Assembly (NCBI RefSeq): GCF_000371785.1
Contig: NZ_AQUI01000002.1
Span: 4,699,352-4,763,351, forward strand
DNA length: 64,000 nt
Origin: Actinopolyspora halophila DSM 43834
Lineage (GTDB): Bacteria; Actinomycetota; Actinomycetes; Mycobacteriales; Pseudonocardiaceae
Direction: 5' to 3'
Positions 19,545 through 29,025 of the stretch are shown piece by piece (position 1 is the first letter of the stretch; every line of letters starts with the position of its first letter). The position numbers and the translations under genes are program-made. The notes beneath the pieces were generated by a model. That model searched no databases, was not told the origin of the DNA, and saw nothing but the letters and a program-made list of their open reading frames with translations.

Positions 19545-21137
19545 ATGTCCGAATCCACCACGTCCGGTTCGCACAGTCCACTCGGTCGTCGCTCGGTGCT
19601 GCTGGGCGGGGCCGCCGCGGTCGGCGGTGCCGCGCTCGCGGGCACGACCGCGGGAATCGCGCACGCCGGAAGTCACGAACACCCCGGGGCCGGCGCGGGC
19701 AGACTGAAGGAACCGTTCGCCCTCGGGGTCGCCTCGGGGGATCCACTCCCGACCGGCATCGTGCTGTGGACCCGTCTCGCCCAGGATCCGACGGCCCCGG
19801 ACGGCATGGGGGGCATGCCGAACAGGACCTTCCCGGTGCTCTGGGAGATCTCCGAGGACGAGAACTTCGCGCGTCCCGTGCAACGCGGGCGCGCCTGGGC
19901 GAGCCCGGAACACGGACACAGCGTCCACGTCGAGGTCGACGGCCTGCGTCCCGGCGCCGAGTACTTCTACCGCTTCCGCGTGGGCAACGAGGTCTCGCCC
20001 ACCGGACGGACACGCACGGCACCGCCTCCGGGCCACATGGACGACCTGACGTTGTGCTTCGCCTCCTGCTCCCACTTCGGACAGGGCTACTTCACCGCCT
20101 ACCGCCGGATGGCCGAGGAGGAGCCGGGGCTGATCCTGCACCTCGGCGACTACCAGTACGAGTACCCCGCCTCGGACGACGACGTGCGGACAGTGCTCGG
20201 CCCGGAAACGAAGACGCTGGCCAACTACCGGCAGCGGCACGCGCAGTACAAGACCGATCCCGACCTGCAGCTGGCCCACTCCGTGGCTCCCTGGCTGGTG
20301 GTCTGGGACGACCACGAGACCGAGAACAACTGGGCCGACGAGGTGCCGGAAGCACCGCAGGAGGACTTCCTGAAGCGCCGTGCCGCGGCGTTCAAGGCCT
20401 ACTACGAGAACATGCCGCTGCGCAGTGGTGCCCGACCCGACGGCATCGACATGCGGCTCTACCGGCGGATCCGCTGGGGTGGACTGGCCAACTTCCACAT
20501 GCTCGACACCAGGCAGTACCGCGACGACCAGCCCTGCGGTGACGGTTACAACAAGGAGTGCCCGGAGCGTTTCGACCCGAACCGCACCATCACCGGGCAG
20601 CGCCAGGAGAAGTGGATCCTCGACGGTTTCCGCAAGACGGACGCGCGGTGGGACGTGCTCGGCCAGCAGGTGTTCTTCTCCAAACTGGACCTGACCGCCG
20701 GCCCGGGCGAGGGCTACAACATGGATTCCTGGGACGGCTACGTCACCAACCGGGACCGGATCGCCCATGCCATGGCGGACAGCAACGTGCGCAACGGGGT
20801 GGTGTTCACCGGCGACGTGCACCAGCACTGGGCCGCCGAGATCCGCGACTCGCACGAGCACCCCGACTCGCCCCCCGCAGGCACGGAGTTCGTCACCACC
20901 TCGATCACCTCCGGTGGGGACGGCAGCGGCGAGCCCCAGCGGGGAGTGGTCGACGACAACCCGCACGTGAAGTTCAACCAGGACAGGCGCGGCTACGTGC
21001 GCACCCGGTTCAGCGCCGAGGAGCTGCGGGTGGACTACCGGACGTTGGACTACGTGTCCGAGCGCGGGGCTTCCGCCAGGACCGAGGCCACCTTCGTGGT
21101 CACCGACGGGGAGCCGAAGCTGCACCGGCGGAAGTGA
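19545..21137 (+). CDS. phoD: PhoD-like alkaline phosphatase, Tat-exported
   Basis: An extracellular phosphodiesterase/phosphomonoesterase for phosphate scavenging, 530 residues. A twin-arginine signal is at the N-terminus (LGRRSVLLGGAAAVGG, Arg15/Arg16), so it is folded with cofactor before export. An N-terminal Fn3-like PhoD domain precedes the catalytic part, with metal/phosphate motifs ASCSHFGQGYFTAY, HLGDYQYEY, WLVVWDDHETENNW and FTGDVHQHWAAEI. The C-terminal FNQDRRGYVRTRF is also typical; Ca2+/Fe3+ dependence is known for the family. ATG 19545 has GGAGG at ideal spacing. No phosphate-regulon box was recognised upstream. The gene ends before a 20-bp terminator stem. Confidence 0.92.
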   Translation: MSESTTSGSHSPLGRRSVLLGGAAAVGGAALAGTTAGIAHAGSHEHPGAGAGRLKEPFALGVASGDPLPTGIVLWTRLAQDPTAPDGMGGMPNRTFPVLWEISEDENFARPVQRGRAWASPEHGHSVHVEVDGLRPGAEYFYRFRVGNEVSPTGRTRTAPPPGHMDDLTLCFASCSHFGQGYFTAYRRMAEEEPGLILHLGDYQYEYPASDDDVRTVLGPETKTLANYRQRHAQYKTDPDLQLAHSVAPWLVVWDDHETENNWADEVPEAPQEDFLKRRAAAFKAYYENMPLRSGARPDGIDMRLYRRIRWGGLANFHMLDTRQYRDDQPCGDGYNKECPERFDPNRTITGQRQEKWILDGFRKTDARWDVLGQQVFFSKLDLTAGPGEGYNMDSWDGYVTNRDRIAHAMADSNVRNGVVFTGDVHQHWAAEIRDSHEHPDSPPAGTEFVTTSITSGGDGSGEPQRGVVDDNPHVKFNQDRRGYVRTRFSAEELRVDYRTLDYVSERGASARTEATFVVTDGEPKLHRRK

Positions 21138-21154
21138 CGCGATCTCGGCCGTGC

Positions 21155-21198
21155 GCCGCGGGTGTTCCAGTTTTAGGCAAAACTGGAACACCCGCGGC
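21155..21198. terminator. 20-bp perfect stem, bidirectional terminator
   Basis: GCCGCGGGTGTTCCAGTTTT, loop AGGC, then the exact complement ending CCCGCGGC. The AT-rich top of the stem lies next to the loop. It is 17 bp past the phoD stop and downstream of tsaD on the other strand. Confidence 0.8.
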
Positions 21199-21341
21199 AC
21201 CACTCGCGAAACTTCTAGTAGCTACATCGGGTGAAAAACCGGTTCCTCGTTTTCCGTCGCTTCTCCCAGCGGCACCATTCCACCGCGAGAGCCGCCGTGG
21301 CGTGGGTGAATCCCCGCGTCCGGGCTCGCAACCGGGCTCGC

Positions 21342-21368
21342 AGCCGGGCACCGACCGAGGTTCCGCCA
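21342..21368 (-). repeat. fragment of the dispersed palindromic element (downstream of tsaD)
   Basis: CACCGACCGAGGTTCCGCC matches the right arm and edge of copy A. It lies about 40 bp after the tsaD stop in the same sense orientation as copies A-C. A direct repeat CGGGCTCGCA(A/G)CCGGG is adjacent at about 21320-21342. The left arm and loop are absent. Confidence 0.45.
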
Positions 21369-21405
21369 GGACCCCATCGCGCCGATCACCCCCGGAAAAC
21401 CCGGA

Positions 21406-22473
21406 TCAACGCACCACCGCGGTGTCCACCGACAAGCCGGGCACGGCCGAGATGCCGAGCGGTGAGGGCTCGACGTCCGTGGCCATCACGTGCGCTCCGA
21501 CGGCGGCGATCATCGCCCCGTTGTCCGTGCAGAGTCGCGGCCGGGGCACCCGCAGCGTGACACCGGCCTCCGAACAGCGTTCCTTCGCCAGCTCGGAGAT
21601 CCGCGAGTTCGCAGCCACACCGCCGGAGAGCACCATCGTGTCCAGCCCGAGCTCCACAGCGGCCCGCACGGCCTTCCGGGTGAGCACATCGGCCACGGCC
21701 TCCTGGAACGAGGCTGCGATGTCGGCGATCGGCAACTGCGACCCCGCCTCGCGGGTCTGCTCCACCCAACGTGCCACGGCCGTTTTCAGGCCGGAGAAGG
21801 AGAAATCGAACTTCGCGTCCCGCGGGCCGGTCAGCCCGCGCGGGAACGCGATCGCGTTCGGATCGCCCTCGCGGGCCATTCGGTCGATCGGTGGACCACC
21901 CGGGTAGGGAAGCTCCAGGATGCGCGCGACCTTGTCGTAGGCCTCCCCCGCCGCGTCGTCGATGGTCGAACCGATCTCGGTGACCTCCCCCGCGATCCCG
22001 GCCACCGAAAGCAGCTGGGTGTGCCCACCGGAAACGAGCATGGCCAGGCAGCGGGGAGGCAGTGGTCCGTGCTCGAGGGCGTCCACGGCCACGTGGCCGA
22101 GCAGGTGGTTGACCCCGTAGAGCGGGACGTTCAACGCGGCGGCGTAAGCCTTCGCCGCGGACACCCCCACCATCAACGCACCGGCGAGCCCCGGACCGGC
22201 CGTGACCGCGACGGCATCCACATCGGACAGGCTCAGCCCCGCCTCGTCCAGTGCCCTGCGGACCGTCGGCTCCATCGCCTCCAGATGTGCCCTGCTCGCG
22301 ATCTCCGGTACCACGCCGCCGAACCGCGCGTGCTGCTCGACGCTGGAAGCCACCGAATCGGCCAACAGCCGCACCGAGCCGTCCGGGTCCAGCCGGACCA
22401 GCCCAGCCCCGGTCTCGTCACACGACGTCTCGATACCGAGCACGATCCGGCCGGGGCCACCCTTCGCACTCAT
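21406..22473 (-). CDS. tsaD: tRNA N6-threonylcarbamoyladenosine synthase catalytic subunit TsaD
   Basis: Transfers the threonylcarbamoyl group to A37 of ANN-decoding tRNAs, with TsaB and TsaE. 355 residues, normal length. The ASKHA fold begins [12 protein letters not shown]. Metal ligands are His123 and His127 in VNHLLGHV, and DNGAMIA near residue 328 supplies the aspartate. VSGGHTQ and [11 protein letters not shown] are also present. Its start overlaps the rimI stop by 4 bp, so translation is coupled in the order tsaB, rimI, tsaD. Confidence 0.96.
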   Translation of the reverse strand: MSAKGGPGRIVLGIETSCDETGAGLVRLDPDGSVRLLADSVASSVEQHARFGGVVPEIASRAHLEAMEPTVRRALDEAGLSLSDVDAVAVTAGPGLAGALMVGVSAAKAYAAALNVPLYGVNHLLGHVAVDALEHGPLPPRCLAMLVSGGHTQLLSVAGIAGEVTEIGSTIDDAAGEAYDKVARILELPYPGGPPIDRMAREGDPNAIAFPRGLTGPRDAKFDFSFSGLKTAVARWVEQTREAGSQLPIADIAASFQEAVADVLTRKAVRAAVELGLDTMVLSGGVAANSRISELAKERCSEAGVTLRVPRPRLCTDNGAMIAAVGAHVMATDVEPSPLGISAVPGLSVDTAVVR

Positions 22474-23009
22474 ACCGCTCCACCTTCCTGCTCAGCCGAT
22501 CGCACCGGGCGCCGCATGGTGTAGGCGTCCGCCCCGGACGGCTGGTAGTAGCGCTTGCGCACCCCGACCACTTCGAAACCGTGCCGCCGGTAGAGCGCCG
22601 TCGCCGCTTCGTTGTCAGTGCGCACTTCCAGGAACACCTGCGCACGCTCCTCGTCGGCACGGTCGAGCAGCCTGCGCAGCAGCTTCTTCCCGACGCCACC
22701 GCCCTGAACCTCCGGATCCACGGCGATCGTGTGCACCTCGGCCTCCGCCCTGGGCCCCCTGGCCACGAAGGCCAGTCCGGCGTAGCCGATCAGGGAGTCG
22801 GCGGGGTCATAGGCTCCGACGTAGAAGTCCCCGCGGTCGAGGGCTGCCGTGAAGGCGCCTTCGGGCCAGGGGTCGTCCGTGGGGAAAAGCCTGCGTTCCA
22901 GCTCGGCACAACGCGCGACGTCCTTCCTGCGGAGTTTCGCCACGAAGGGCTCGACCCCGCCACGCGCCATCGAGATCCGGCCTCCACCGGTGTGCTGATT
23001 CTCGGTCAC
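22470..23009 (-). CDS. rimI: ribosomal protein S18-alanine N-acetyltransferase RimI
   Basis: A GNAT acetyltransferase, 179 residues. The acetyl-CoA-binding motif is [24 protein letters not shown], followed by [33 protein letters not shown], the RimI signature. It acetylates the N-terminus of ribosomal protein S18 and possibly others. It has 4-bp overlaps with tsaB upstream and tsaD downstream. The first about 20 residues ([13 protein letters not shown]) are poorly conserved, and an internal start is possible. Confidence 0.93.
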   Translation of the reverse strand: MTENQHTGGGRISMARGGVEPFVAKLRRKDVARCAELERRLFPTDDPWPEGAFTAALDRGDFYVGAYDPADSLIGYAGLAFVARGPRAEAEVHTIAVDPEVQGGGVGKKLLRRLLDRADEERAQVFLEVRTDNEAATALYRRHGFEVVGVRKRYYQPSGADAYTMRRPVRSAEQEGGAV

Positions 23010-23710
23010 GTCTTCCCCCGCTCGACCGTCACCGTCTTGGGCGGGCCCGGCGTGGCCGCGTCCGGCCTGCGCAGGTACATCGGCACCAACGGTCGCGGAT
23101 CGGCTCCGGAACCGAGTTCCTCCCGCGCGACGGCCACCAACCCCTCCGGCGTGGGATGGGCGGGGTCGACCACTTCGAGTCCCAGTTCCGCCGCGTGCGC
23201 GGCGGCCGAGTCCCCCGCCGCGGAGACCACCGGGCTCCCGTCCAGTTGCCCCGGCAGTTCGGAAGGACTGTTCACGGCCGGTGCGGTCAGCCGTTGCCGC
23301 GTGCCCTGCCCCCCGCCGGGGCCATAGGTGGCCCAGTAGACCTCTTTGCGCCGCGCGTCGGTCAACACCAGGACCGGGGCTTCCGCGGAAACCTGGGCCG
23401 CTGTGGCGTCCAGGCTGCTCACGGGATGGACCCTGGTCCCGGCCGCGTGGCCCAGCGCGGCGGCGGTGACCATGCCGACGCGTAAGCCGGTGAACGGCCC
23501 CGGACCGGCGCCGACGACGATCGCGTCCACGTCGGCGAGACCGTGCCCACCTTCCGCGAGCACCTCGAGCAGTTGGGGGGTCAGCAGTTCACCATGGGCG
23601 CGCGGATTGACCGTTACGCGCTCGGCCAGGGAATGCGGCCAGGAGTCCGCGAGCTCGACCAGCCCCGCGGTTACCGCGGGGGTCGAGGTATCCAGCGCGA
23701 TGACGAGCAC
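23006..23710 (-). CDS. tsaB: tRNA threonylcarbamoyladenosine biosynthesis protein TsaB
   Basis: A 234-residue partner of TsaD. The ASKHA start LVIALDTSTPAVTAGLVE and the GPGPFTGLRVGMVTAAALGHAA segment are diagnostic. TsaB lacks catalytic metal ligands and scaffolds TsaD and TsaE. It is first of the three-gene overlapping set tsaB-rimI-tsaD. In related actinobacteria tsaE lies immediately upstream; here tsaE is about 30 kb away (53548-54030) and the interval is filled with accessory genes. Confidence 0.95.
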   Translation of the reverse strand: MLVIALDTSTPAVTAGLVELADSWPHSLAERVTVNPRAHGELLTPQLLEVLAEGGHGLADVDAIVVGAGPGPFTGLRVGMVTAAALGHAAGTRVHPVSSLDATAAQVSAEAPVLVLTDARRKEVYWATYGPGGGQGTRQRLTAPAVNSPSELPGQLDGSPVVSAAGDSAAAHAAELGLEVVDPAHPTPEGLVAVAREELGSGADPRPLVPMYLRRPDAATPGPPKTVTVERGKT

Positions 23711-23792
23711 GGTGCTCCAGAGTACTCCGACTCCAGGTCACCGAGGTAACGCGGGTCGAAACCCGAGTACGCCCGCACCGGCCCGGGGCGGA

Positions 23793-23901
23793 CGGGTTCG
23801 TCGGAGCGGCTGGTGACCGTTCCGACGAACCCGGTGCCTCACCGACGTTTTCCGTTCGATTCGTCGGTTCGGGATTTCCTCTCGGCGCAGGCGGCGCCGA
23901 G
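23793..23901. terminator. paired hairpins between the beta-galactosidase and tsaB
   Basis: A 13-bp stem CGGGTTCGTCGGA / TCCGACGAACCCG (23793-23833) is followed by an 8-bp stem CTCGGCGC/GCGCCGAG (23881-23901). Both lie past the stop of the beta-galactosidase on the minus strand and upstream of tsaB. They should end the beta-galactosidase transcript. Confidence 0.6.
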
Positions 23902-23932
23902 ACCACCACCTACGACGACCCGAACGGAAACA

Positions 23933-26900
23933 TCAATCACTCTGGGTGGGCCGCAGCGTCACCGAGTAGGTGTGCGGACGATCGGCCCGCACCTTGTACT
24001 CGTCCATCACCGAGTTCGGTGTGTCACCGAGCCCGGTGACCTCGGCGGAGACGTGCAGGGTGACGAACGGATCGGTGCGCAACTGGTGCGCGAAATCCGT
24101 GCGCTGGGCGTTGGAGTGCCGGTCGGCGGAGACCGCCAGGGAGTCGCCCTCGACGGAGATCCCACCGCTGCTTCCGGACAACTCGGCCCATTCGGTGTTC
24201 GTCTTCACACCGTTGTCCTGCGGAGGCAGGAAGTCGAACCACTGCTCTTCCACGCCGCCCGACCAAGTACCCATGCGCTGCGCGTCCTTGCGGTCGGGGT
24301 ACGACTCGCCGGGACCGCGCCCGTACCAGGTCATCTCCCCGAAGGACTTCGGAACGCGCATCGACATGCCGACCCTGGGAAGCCAGGGCAGCGAGCGCAT
24401 CCGCTCCCCGTAGGCCTCGACCCGGTGCTCGAGTTCCACCTGACCGGACTCGTCGATCAGGTAGGTCCATCGGCTGTCGAAGCCGTTGCCCTCCACGTCG
24501 GGGGCCGAGGACCGCGTGTCGACCACGACCCGCACCCCGTCGGAGGAGGACCGATCCACCTCGAGGGAACGCACCTTCGTCTCCAACCGGTCGAGCCCGA
24601 CCGAGCGGAACTTCGCCTCGGGGTTCACCCCGCTCCAGTTGCTCCACTCGTTGCCGAGCGGAGCGCGGAAGACGTCCAGCTTCGGACCTTCGAGCAGCCG
24701 CCGCTCGCCCGCGGCGTTCATCGAACTCAGCGAGCCGGTGGAACGGTCGAAGGAGTACTCGAAGTCCGCTCCCCGCACACCGAGCTGCTCCGCGGAGCGC
24801 TCGACGGACAGCTCCTCGACCCCGGAGGCCTCGACGTTGCTTCCCGGGGCGGCAGGCGTGACGCTTCCACCCGCGTCGAACTGCTCCGAGGAGACCGTGT
24901 GGCCCTTCGGCATGCCGCGGGACGACTCGGTGAGCCGGGCTCGCAGATCGAGATGCCGCTGCTTCTCGCCCGCTTCCGGCAGGTCGAGGTCGACCTCGCG
25001 ACTCCCGCCCGGGGGCACGGTCACGTCGATGGGCCCCTCGGCCACCTCCGTTCCGTTCTCGGTGAGTTTCCAGCTCAGCTCGTAGGCCGAGGTACCGAGG
25101 GTGTGGTTGAAGTTGCGCACCACGAACCTTCCGTCGGAAGCGTCGGAAGCTCCCTCCACCTTCTCGAACCGCACCGGGGCGTGGCTGTAGGCCAGCTGCT
25201 TCAGCTCGGGCTGAGGCGTGCGGTCGGCGTTGACCAGGCCGTTGGCCACGAACTGCGAGGACCCGTACGTCTCGTACCGCCCCTCGCGGCGCTGCTCGTC
25301 GAAGTTCAGCGCCAACACGGCGTCCTCGGCCGGGTCCTTGCCCGCCACGAGCTGCCCCGGTGGCAGCGCCCGGTCGTAGACGCGAGCGTTGTCCACCACG
25401 GCGTGCGCCGTGCGGCCGGCGAAGCTGTCGCTGTGCTTTTCCTGGTTGCGCCCGACGGTGACCGTGTACATCGTGTTCTCGGCGATGCCACCGTCGTAGG
25501 ACTCGGAGTCCACCCGCTCACCGTCGAGGAACAGCCGAACCTTGTTCCCGTCGTAGGTACCGGTGATCCGGTGCCAGTTGTCCCACCAGTCCTCGGGGAC
25601 CTTCACCCGCGCGGTGTGCCAGTCCCCCTCGCCGTAGACGAAGAACTCCACGTGCTCGCGGTCGGACATCTGCAGCGCCCACTGCTTGTCCCCCTTGGCG
25701 AGGAACGTGTTCGAACCTTCCCAGGAGAGCGGTTTGACGTTGACGTCCAGTGACACGGCGTCGCCGGATATGTCCAGCTTCGGATCGCGGTAGGACTGAG
25801 CCCAGTCGTCCAGTCCGGACAGCTTCAGTCCCTTGCCGTCCACTCCCTCCACCAGGGAGGGGTTTCCGTTGACGTGCACCGGGATGTCGTTTCCGGAGGA
25901 GTCGGGCAACTTGCGCAACGGTCTGGACAGGCCCTGATCGACCCAGTCCCAGACGAATCCGCCCTGCAGGGCGGGTTCTCGTCTGATCGTTTTCCACATG
26001 TCCTCGTAGTTGCCGAGGCTGTTGCCCATGGCGTGCAGCCACTCGCCCATCACCACCGGCTTGTCCGTGGTGCGGGCGTAGTCCTTCAGCGATCCGGGCG
26101 AGGGGTAGCGCGGTCCCATCACGTCCGCGAAGGGAGCATCGCCGTGGTGGCCGTTCGCCTGGTGGTACAGCAACCTGCTCGGATCGTGGGAATCGGCGTA
26201 CTCGGCCATCTTGTAGTGGGCCTCACCCAGTCCGGCCTCGTTGCCGGTGTCCCAGAAGACCACGCTGGGGTGGTTCTTGTCGCGCTGCACCATCCCGGCG
26301 AAGCGGTCGGCGAAAGCCGCCTGCCACTCCGGACGGTCCGCCAGGCAGTCCCGTTCCGGTTCGGCCGAGCAGTCCTCCCTGTAGTGGGTCTCGATGTCGA
26401 CCTCGTCGGCCAGCAGCAGACCGTTGCGGTCGGCGAGCCGGTACCAGTACGGATCGTTCGGGTAGTGCGAGGTCCGGACGGCGTTGATGTTGTTGCGCCG
26501 CATCAGCTCGACGTCCCGGCGCTGACTCTCGCGACTGACCGTCCGCCCCGTCCTGGGGTCGTGCTCGTGGCGGTTGACCCCGCGCATGTAGACGGGTTCG
26601 CCGTTGAGCAGGATCTGCTTGTCCTTCGTGGTGACCTCGCGGAAACCGACCGGCTGCTGGGTGGTTTGCAGCACGTTCCCGTCGGGGCCGAGCAGTTCCA
26701 GCACCACCGTGTAGAGCGCGGGGTTCTCGTCGCTCCACAGCTCCGGCGATTCGACCTCGCGGTCGAGTTCGACCTCGGCCGAATCACCGTCGATCCCGGT
26801 GCTCTTCCCGAAGCGGGCCACCCGCTCGCCGCCGGGACCGTGCAGGCTCGCGCGCACCCGGTGCTCACCGGTGGTCCCGCCCGCGACGCGGCTGAACTCC

Positions 26901-27766
26901 ACCCCGACGCGGAGATTCGCGTCGGTGTAGGAGTCGTCCAGTTCGGGGCGGACGGTGACGTCGGACATGTGCGTGCGTGGGACGCTGTACATGTTGACGC
27001 TGCGGAACATCCCGGACATGTGCCAGAAGTCCATGTTCTCCAGGTAGCTCCCGGAGCTCCAGCGGTGCACCCGCACGGCGATGGTGTTCTCGCCCGGTTC
27101 GAGGTGCTCGGTCACGTCGTACTCGGCCGGGGTGTAGCCACCCTGGTCGTAGCCGACGTACTCCCCGTTGACCCACACGAAGGTCCCGCCGGTGGATCCT
27201 TCGAAGCGGAGGAGCTGCCGCCTGCCGTCCCAGTTCTCGGGTACCTGGAACTCGCGCACGTAGGCGCCGGTCGGGTTGACGTCATCGGGGACCTTCGGAG
27301 GATCGTAGGGTGAGATCTCCGAGGGCACGTTGCGGTATATGGGATTGCCGTGGCCCTGTTGCTGCCACACACCGGGTACCGAGATACCGCCCCAGTCGCC
27401 CGTGGAACCTCCCGCCTGCCAGTCGTCTCCCAGCTCGCGGTGGTGCTCCACGTACCGGAACCGCCACTCACCGTCCAGGGACTTCGTCCACTGCGTGGGG
27501 CGGTCCGCTTTCGCCGCGGTGTCCTCCCGAGCGCTGCGCAGCGCCTGCTGCGCGTTGTCGTACGGCCGCAGATAGGCGTGATGCGGCTGCTGGTTCTCCC
27601 CGACCCTGCTCGGGTCCTCCAAATAGGACTCGGCCGTCGCCGGGTCGACGGGTCCGTTCGGTGGCTGCTCCGCCTGAGCCGCGGCGGGCAGCAGCGGAAG
27701 GAGTATCGCCACCGCCGCCGCCGGGACCAACCAACCGGAAGGACGTAATCGAAGCGTCCTGTCCAT
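23933..27766 (-). CDS. secreted GH2 beta-galactosidase with a LamG-like insertion
   Basis: A 1277-residue glycoside hydrolase family 2 enzyme. Residues 1-32 form a Sec-type signal ending PAAAQA. The sugar-binding and Ig-like domains (about 95-385) precede a TIM barrel with the acid/base Glu510 in WDTGNE and the nucleophile Glu575 in VVMGEWLHAMGNS, as in LacZ-type enzymes. After FVWDWVDQGL (about 614) a concanavalin/LamG-like domain of about 200 residues is inserted (VEGVDGKGLKL, later DNARVYDRALPPGQ), before the barrel resumes with FVANGLVNADRTPQPEL near 855. The C-terminal part is the LacZ small-chain domain (TWYGRGPGESYPDRK). ATG 27766 follows GGAGG. An inverted repeat in the leader overlaps the ribosome site. 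The polysaccharide substrate is unknown. Confidence 0.92.
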   Translation of the reverse strand: MDRTLRLRPSGWLVPAAAVAILLPLLPAAAQAEQPPNGPVDPATAESYLEDPSRVGENQQPHHAYLRPYDNAQQALRSAREDTAAKADRPTQWTKSLDGEWRFRYVEHHRELGDDWQAGGSTGDWGGISVPGVWQQQGHGNPIYRNVPSEISPYDPPKVPDDVNPTGAYVREFQVPENWDGRRQLLRFEGSTGGTFVWVNGEYVGYDQGGYTPAEYDVTEHLEPGENTIAVRVHRWSSGSYLENMDFWHMSGMFRSVNMYSVPRTHMSDVTVRPELDDSYTDANLRVGVEFSRVAGGTTGEHRVRASLHGPGGERVARFGKSTGIDGDSAEVELDREVESPELWSDENPALYTVVLELLGPDGNVLQTTQQPVGFREVTTKDKQILLNGEPVYMRGVNRHEHDPRTGRTVSRESQRRDVELMRRNNINAVRTSHYPNDPYWYRLADRNGLLLADEVDIETHYREDCSAEPERDCLADRPEWQAAFADRFAGMVQRDKNHPSVVFWDTGNEAGLGEAHYKMAEYADSHDPSRLLYHQANGHHGDAPFADVMGPRYPSPGSLKDYARTTDKPVVMGEWLHAMGNSLGNYEDMWKTIRREPALQGGFVWDWVDQGLSRPLRKLPDSSGNDIPVHVNGNPSLVEGVDGKGLKLSGLDDWAQSYRDPKLDISGDAVSLDVNVKPLSWEGSNTFLAKGDKQWALQMSDREHVEFFVYGEGDWHTARVKVPEDWWDNWHRITGTYDGNKVRLFLDGERVDSESYDGGIAENTMYTVTVGRNQEKHSDSFAGRTAHAVVDNARVYDRALPPGQLVAGKDPAEDAVLALNFDEQRREGRYETYGSSQFVANGLVNADRTPQPELKQLAYSHAPVRFEKVEGASDASDGRFVVRNFNHTLGTSAYELSWKLTENGTEVAEGPIDVTVPPGGSREVDLDLPEAGEKQRHLDLRARLTESSRGMPKGHTVSSEQFDAGGSVTPAAPGSNVEASGVEELSVERSAEQLGVRGADFEYSFDRSTGSLSSMNAAGERRLLEGPKLDVFRAPLGNEWSNWSGVNPEAKFRSVGLDRLETKVRSLEVDRSSSDGVRVVVDTRSSAPDVEGNGFDSRWTYLIDESGQVELEHRVEAYGERMRSLPWLPRVGMSMRVPKSFGEMTWYGRGPGESYPDRKDAQRMGTWSGGVEEQWFDFLPPQDNGVKTNTEWAELSGSSGGISVEGDSLAVSADRHSNAQRTDFAHQLRTDPFVTLHVSAEVTGLGDTPNSVMDEYKVRADRPHTYSVTLRPTQSD

Positions 27767-27773
27767 GTGTCCT

Positions 27774-27834
27774 CCTGCTCGAAAACACCGTGTAATCTTG
27801 TTTTTTCTTGTTTGGAACTGTGTTTTCGAGCAGG
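27774..27834 (-). promoter_or_regulatory. leader inverted repeat of the beta-galactosidase, overlapping its ribosome site
   Basis: CCTGCTCGAAAACAC (27774-27788) and its exact complement (27820-27834) are separated by 31 nt that are A-rich on the mRNA strand. The 3' arm on the mRNA ends CAGG and runs straight into AGG of the Shine-Dalgarno sequence, 5 nt before the ATG. As RNA it would form a 15-bp stem next to the initiation site. As DNA it could be a two-site operator. Confidence 0.6.
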
Positions 27835-27945
27835 ATCGTGTAGGGGAACACCCTTCCGATCAAGGTCTACCGTTCGGTAACCTCCAAACAGGGTAGTTCG
27901 CCCGAAGTGGACGAAATTCACGAAGGAGCGAGCCGCCTCGTGCCC

Positions 27946-28938
27946 CTATCCCGCTGCCACGTGTTCGGCGAAAGTGGGCACGACCTCCCGCAACGCGTAG
28001 CGCATCCCGGGGACCGAACCGCTGGAGAAGGCCTTGACCAGCTGCGGGTCGTCGATCACCACGAGATTGCCGGACTCGGCGGCCCGGGTCCGCTGCAACA
28101 GCGGGTCCGCGCGCAACTGGCTCGAATCACCGTTCACGGCGAACACGACGGTGAGATCGGCGCTGAGCACGTCCAACCGCTCCTGCGAGATGTCCACGTA
28201 GAAGCTGCCCGAACCGAGCTCGTCTATCTCCGGCTTGTTCCGCATCCCCAGCTCGCGCATGAACCGCACCCGCGAGTCCTCGCCGAGATAGGCGCCGTAC
28301 CCGTTCCCGTAGTGGCCCCCCACCCCAACGGTTTTGTCCTTCAGCACCGGGTGTTCGGAGACCGCTTGTTCGAACGCCCGCTCCGTATCGGCCAGCAACC
28401 GCTCCCCGCGTTGCTTCTCGCCGACAGCGGTGGAGACCATCCGCAGCTGCTCCCGCCAGCCGGTGCCGTACGCGGCGGTGTCCTTCGGGGGGCCGACGGT
28501 GGGGGCGATCCCGGACAGCGTGCTGTGGGTCTTCGCGGAACCGGCCGAACGCGTGTTCAGGATCAGATCCGGTTCGAGGGCGGCCACGGCCTCGTAGTTG
28601 ATCTCGTTCGTACCGACCAGCTCCGGCGATCCGGTGTACTCGCCGGACGACCACGGCCCCACGCCGTTGCCCCCGAAGTCCAACCAGTCGCTGGCGCCGA
28701 CCGGCTGAACCCCGAGTTCCAGGGCGGTTTCGGCGTCGGACCAACCGAGCGCCACGACGCGTTCCGGCCGTTCGGGTACGCGCACCTCGCCGAACCGGGT
28801 GGAGATGGTGACCGGGAACTGCCCCGAGCCCTCCGCCGCGCCGTCGGAGTCCGACTCCGACGGGCCGCAGCCGACCAGCCCCAGCCCCAACAACGCGGCG
28901 CCGAGCAACGCGCCGACCCGCCGAACGTGTCCGTGCAT
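27946..28938 (-). CDS. iron-siderophore ABC transporter substrate-binding lipoprotein (FecB-like)
   Basis: A 330-residue lipoprotein. The lipobox LVGC places the modified cysteine at residue 24, followed by a Ser/Asp/Gly linker. The mature part has the FecB/FepB-type two-lobed pattern: ISTRFGEVRVPERPERVVALGWSDAETALELGVQPVG at the N-lobe and PDLILNTRSAGSAKTHSTLSGIAPTV. It captures ferric siderophore outside the membrane. No permease or ATPase gene is adjacent, so it must use a transporter encoded elsewhere. A near-perfect iron box sits 69 bp upstream of the ATG. The ATG choice is supported by the lipoprotein signal. Confidence 0.9.
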   Translation of the reverse strand: MHGHVRRVGALLGAALLGLGLVGCGPSESDSDGAAEGSGQFPVTISTRFGEVRVPERPERVVALGWSDAETALELGVQPVGASDWLDFGGNGVGPWSSGEYTGSPELVGTNEINYEAVAALEPDLILNTRSAGSAKTHSTLSGIAPTVGPPKDTAAYGTGWREQLRMVSTAVGEKQRGERLLADTERAFEQAVSEHPVLKDKTVGVGGHYGNGYGAYLGEDSRVRFMRELGMRNKPEIDELGSGSFYVDISQERLDVLSADLTVVFAVNGDSSQLRADPLLQRTRAAESGNLVVIDDPQLVKAFSSGSVPGMRYALREVVPTFAEHVAAG

Positions 28939-29006
28939 CCTTGCCCTCCCCTACTGGACCGCCGCGTCCCGCGTGAGCGGGAGACGATCGGCCACGACGA
29001 ACCAAG

Positions 29007-29025
29007 TTAAGGCTAGCCTAACCTA
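29007..29025. promoter_or_regulatory. IdeR/DmdR iron box
   Basis: On the minus strand TAGGTTAGGCTAGCCTTAA matches the actinobacterial iron box TTAGGTTAGGCTAACCTAA at 16 or 17 of 19 positions. It is placed upstream of the siderophore-binding lipoprotein, so iron repression through a DtxR-family regulator is expected. Confidence 0.8.

Noticed and set aside
19449-21203. Minus-strand 584-codon frame opposite phoD
   Set aside because: The phoD frame has a Tat signal, ribosome site and catalytic motifs; the antisense frame has none.
21294-21345. CRISPR-like direct repeats near CGGGCTCGCA
   Set aside because: Only two short tandem units without spacers of constant length; it belongs to the degenerate dispersed-element region.
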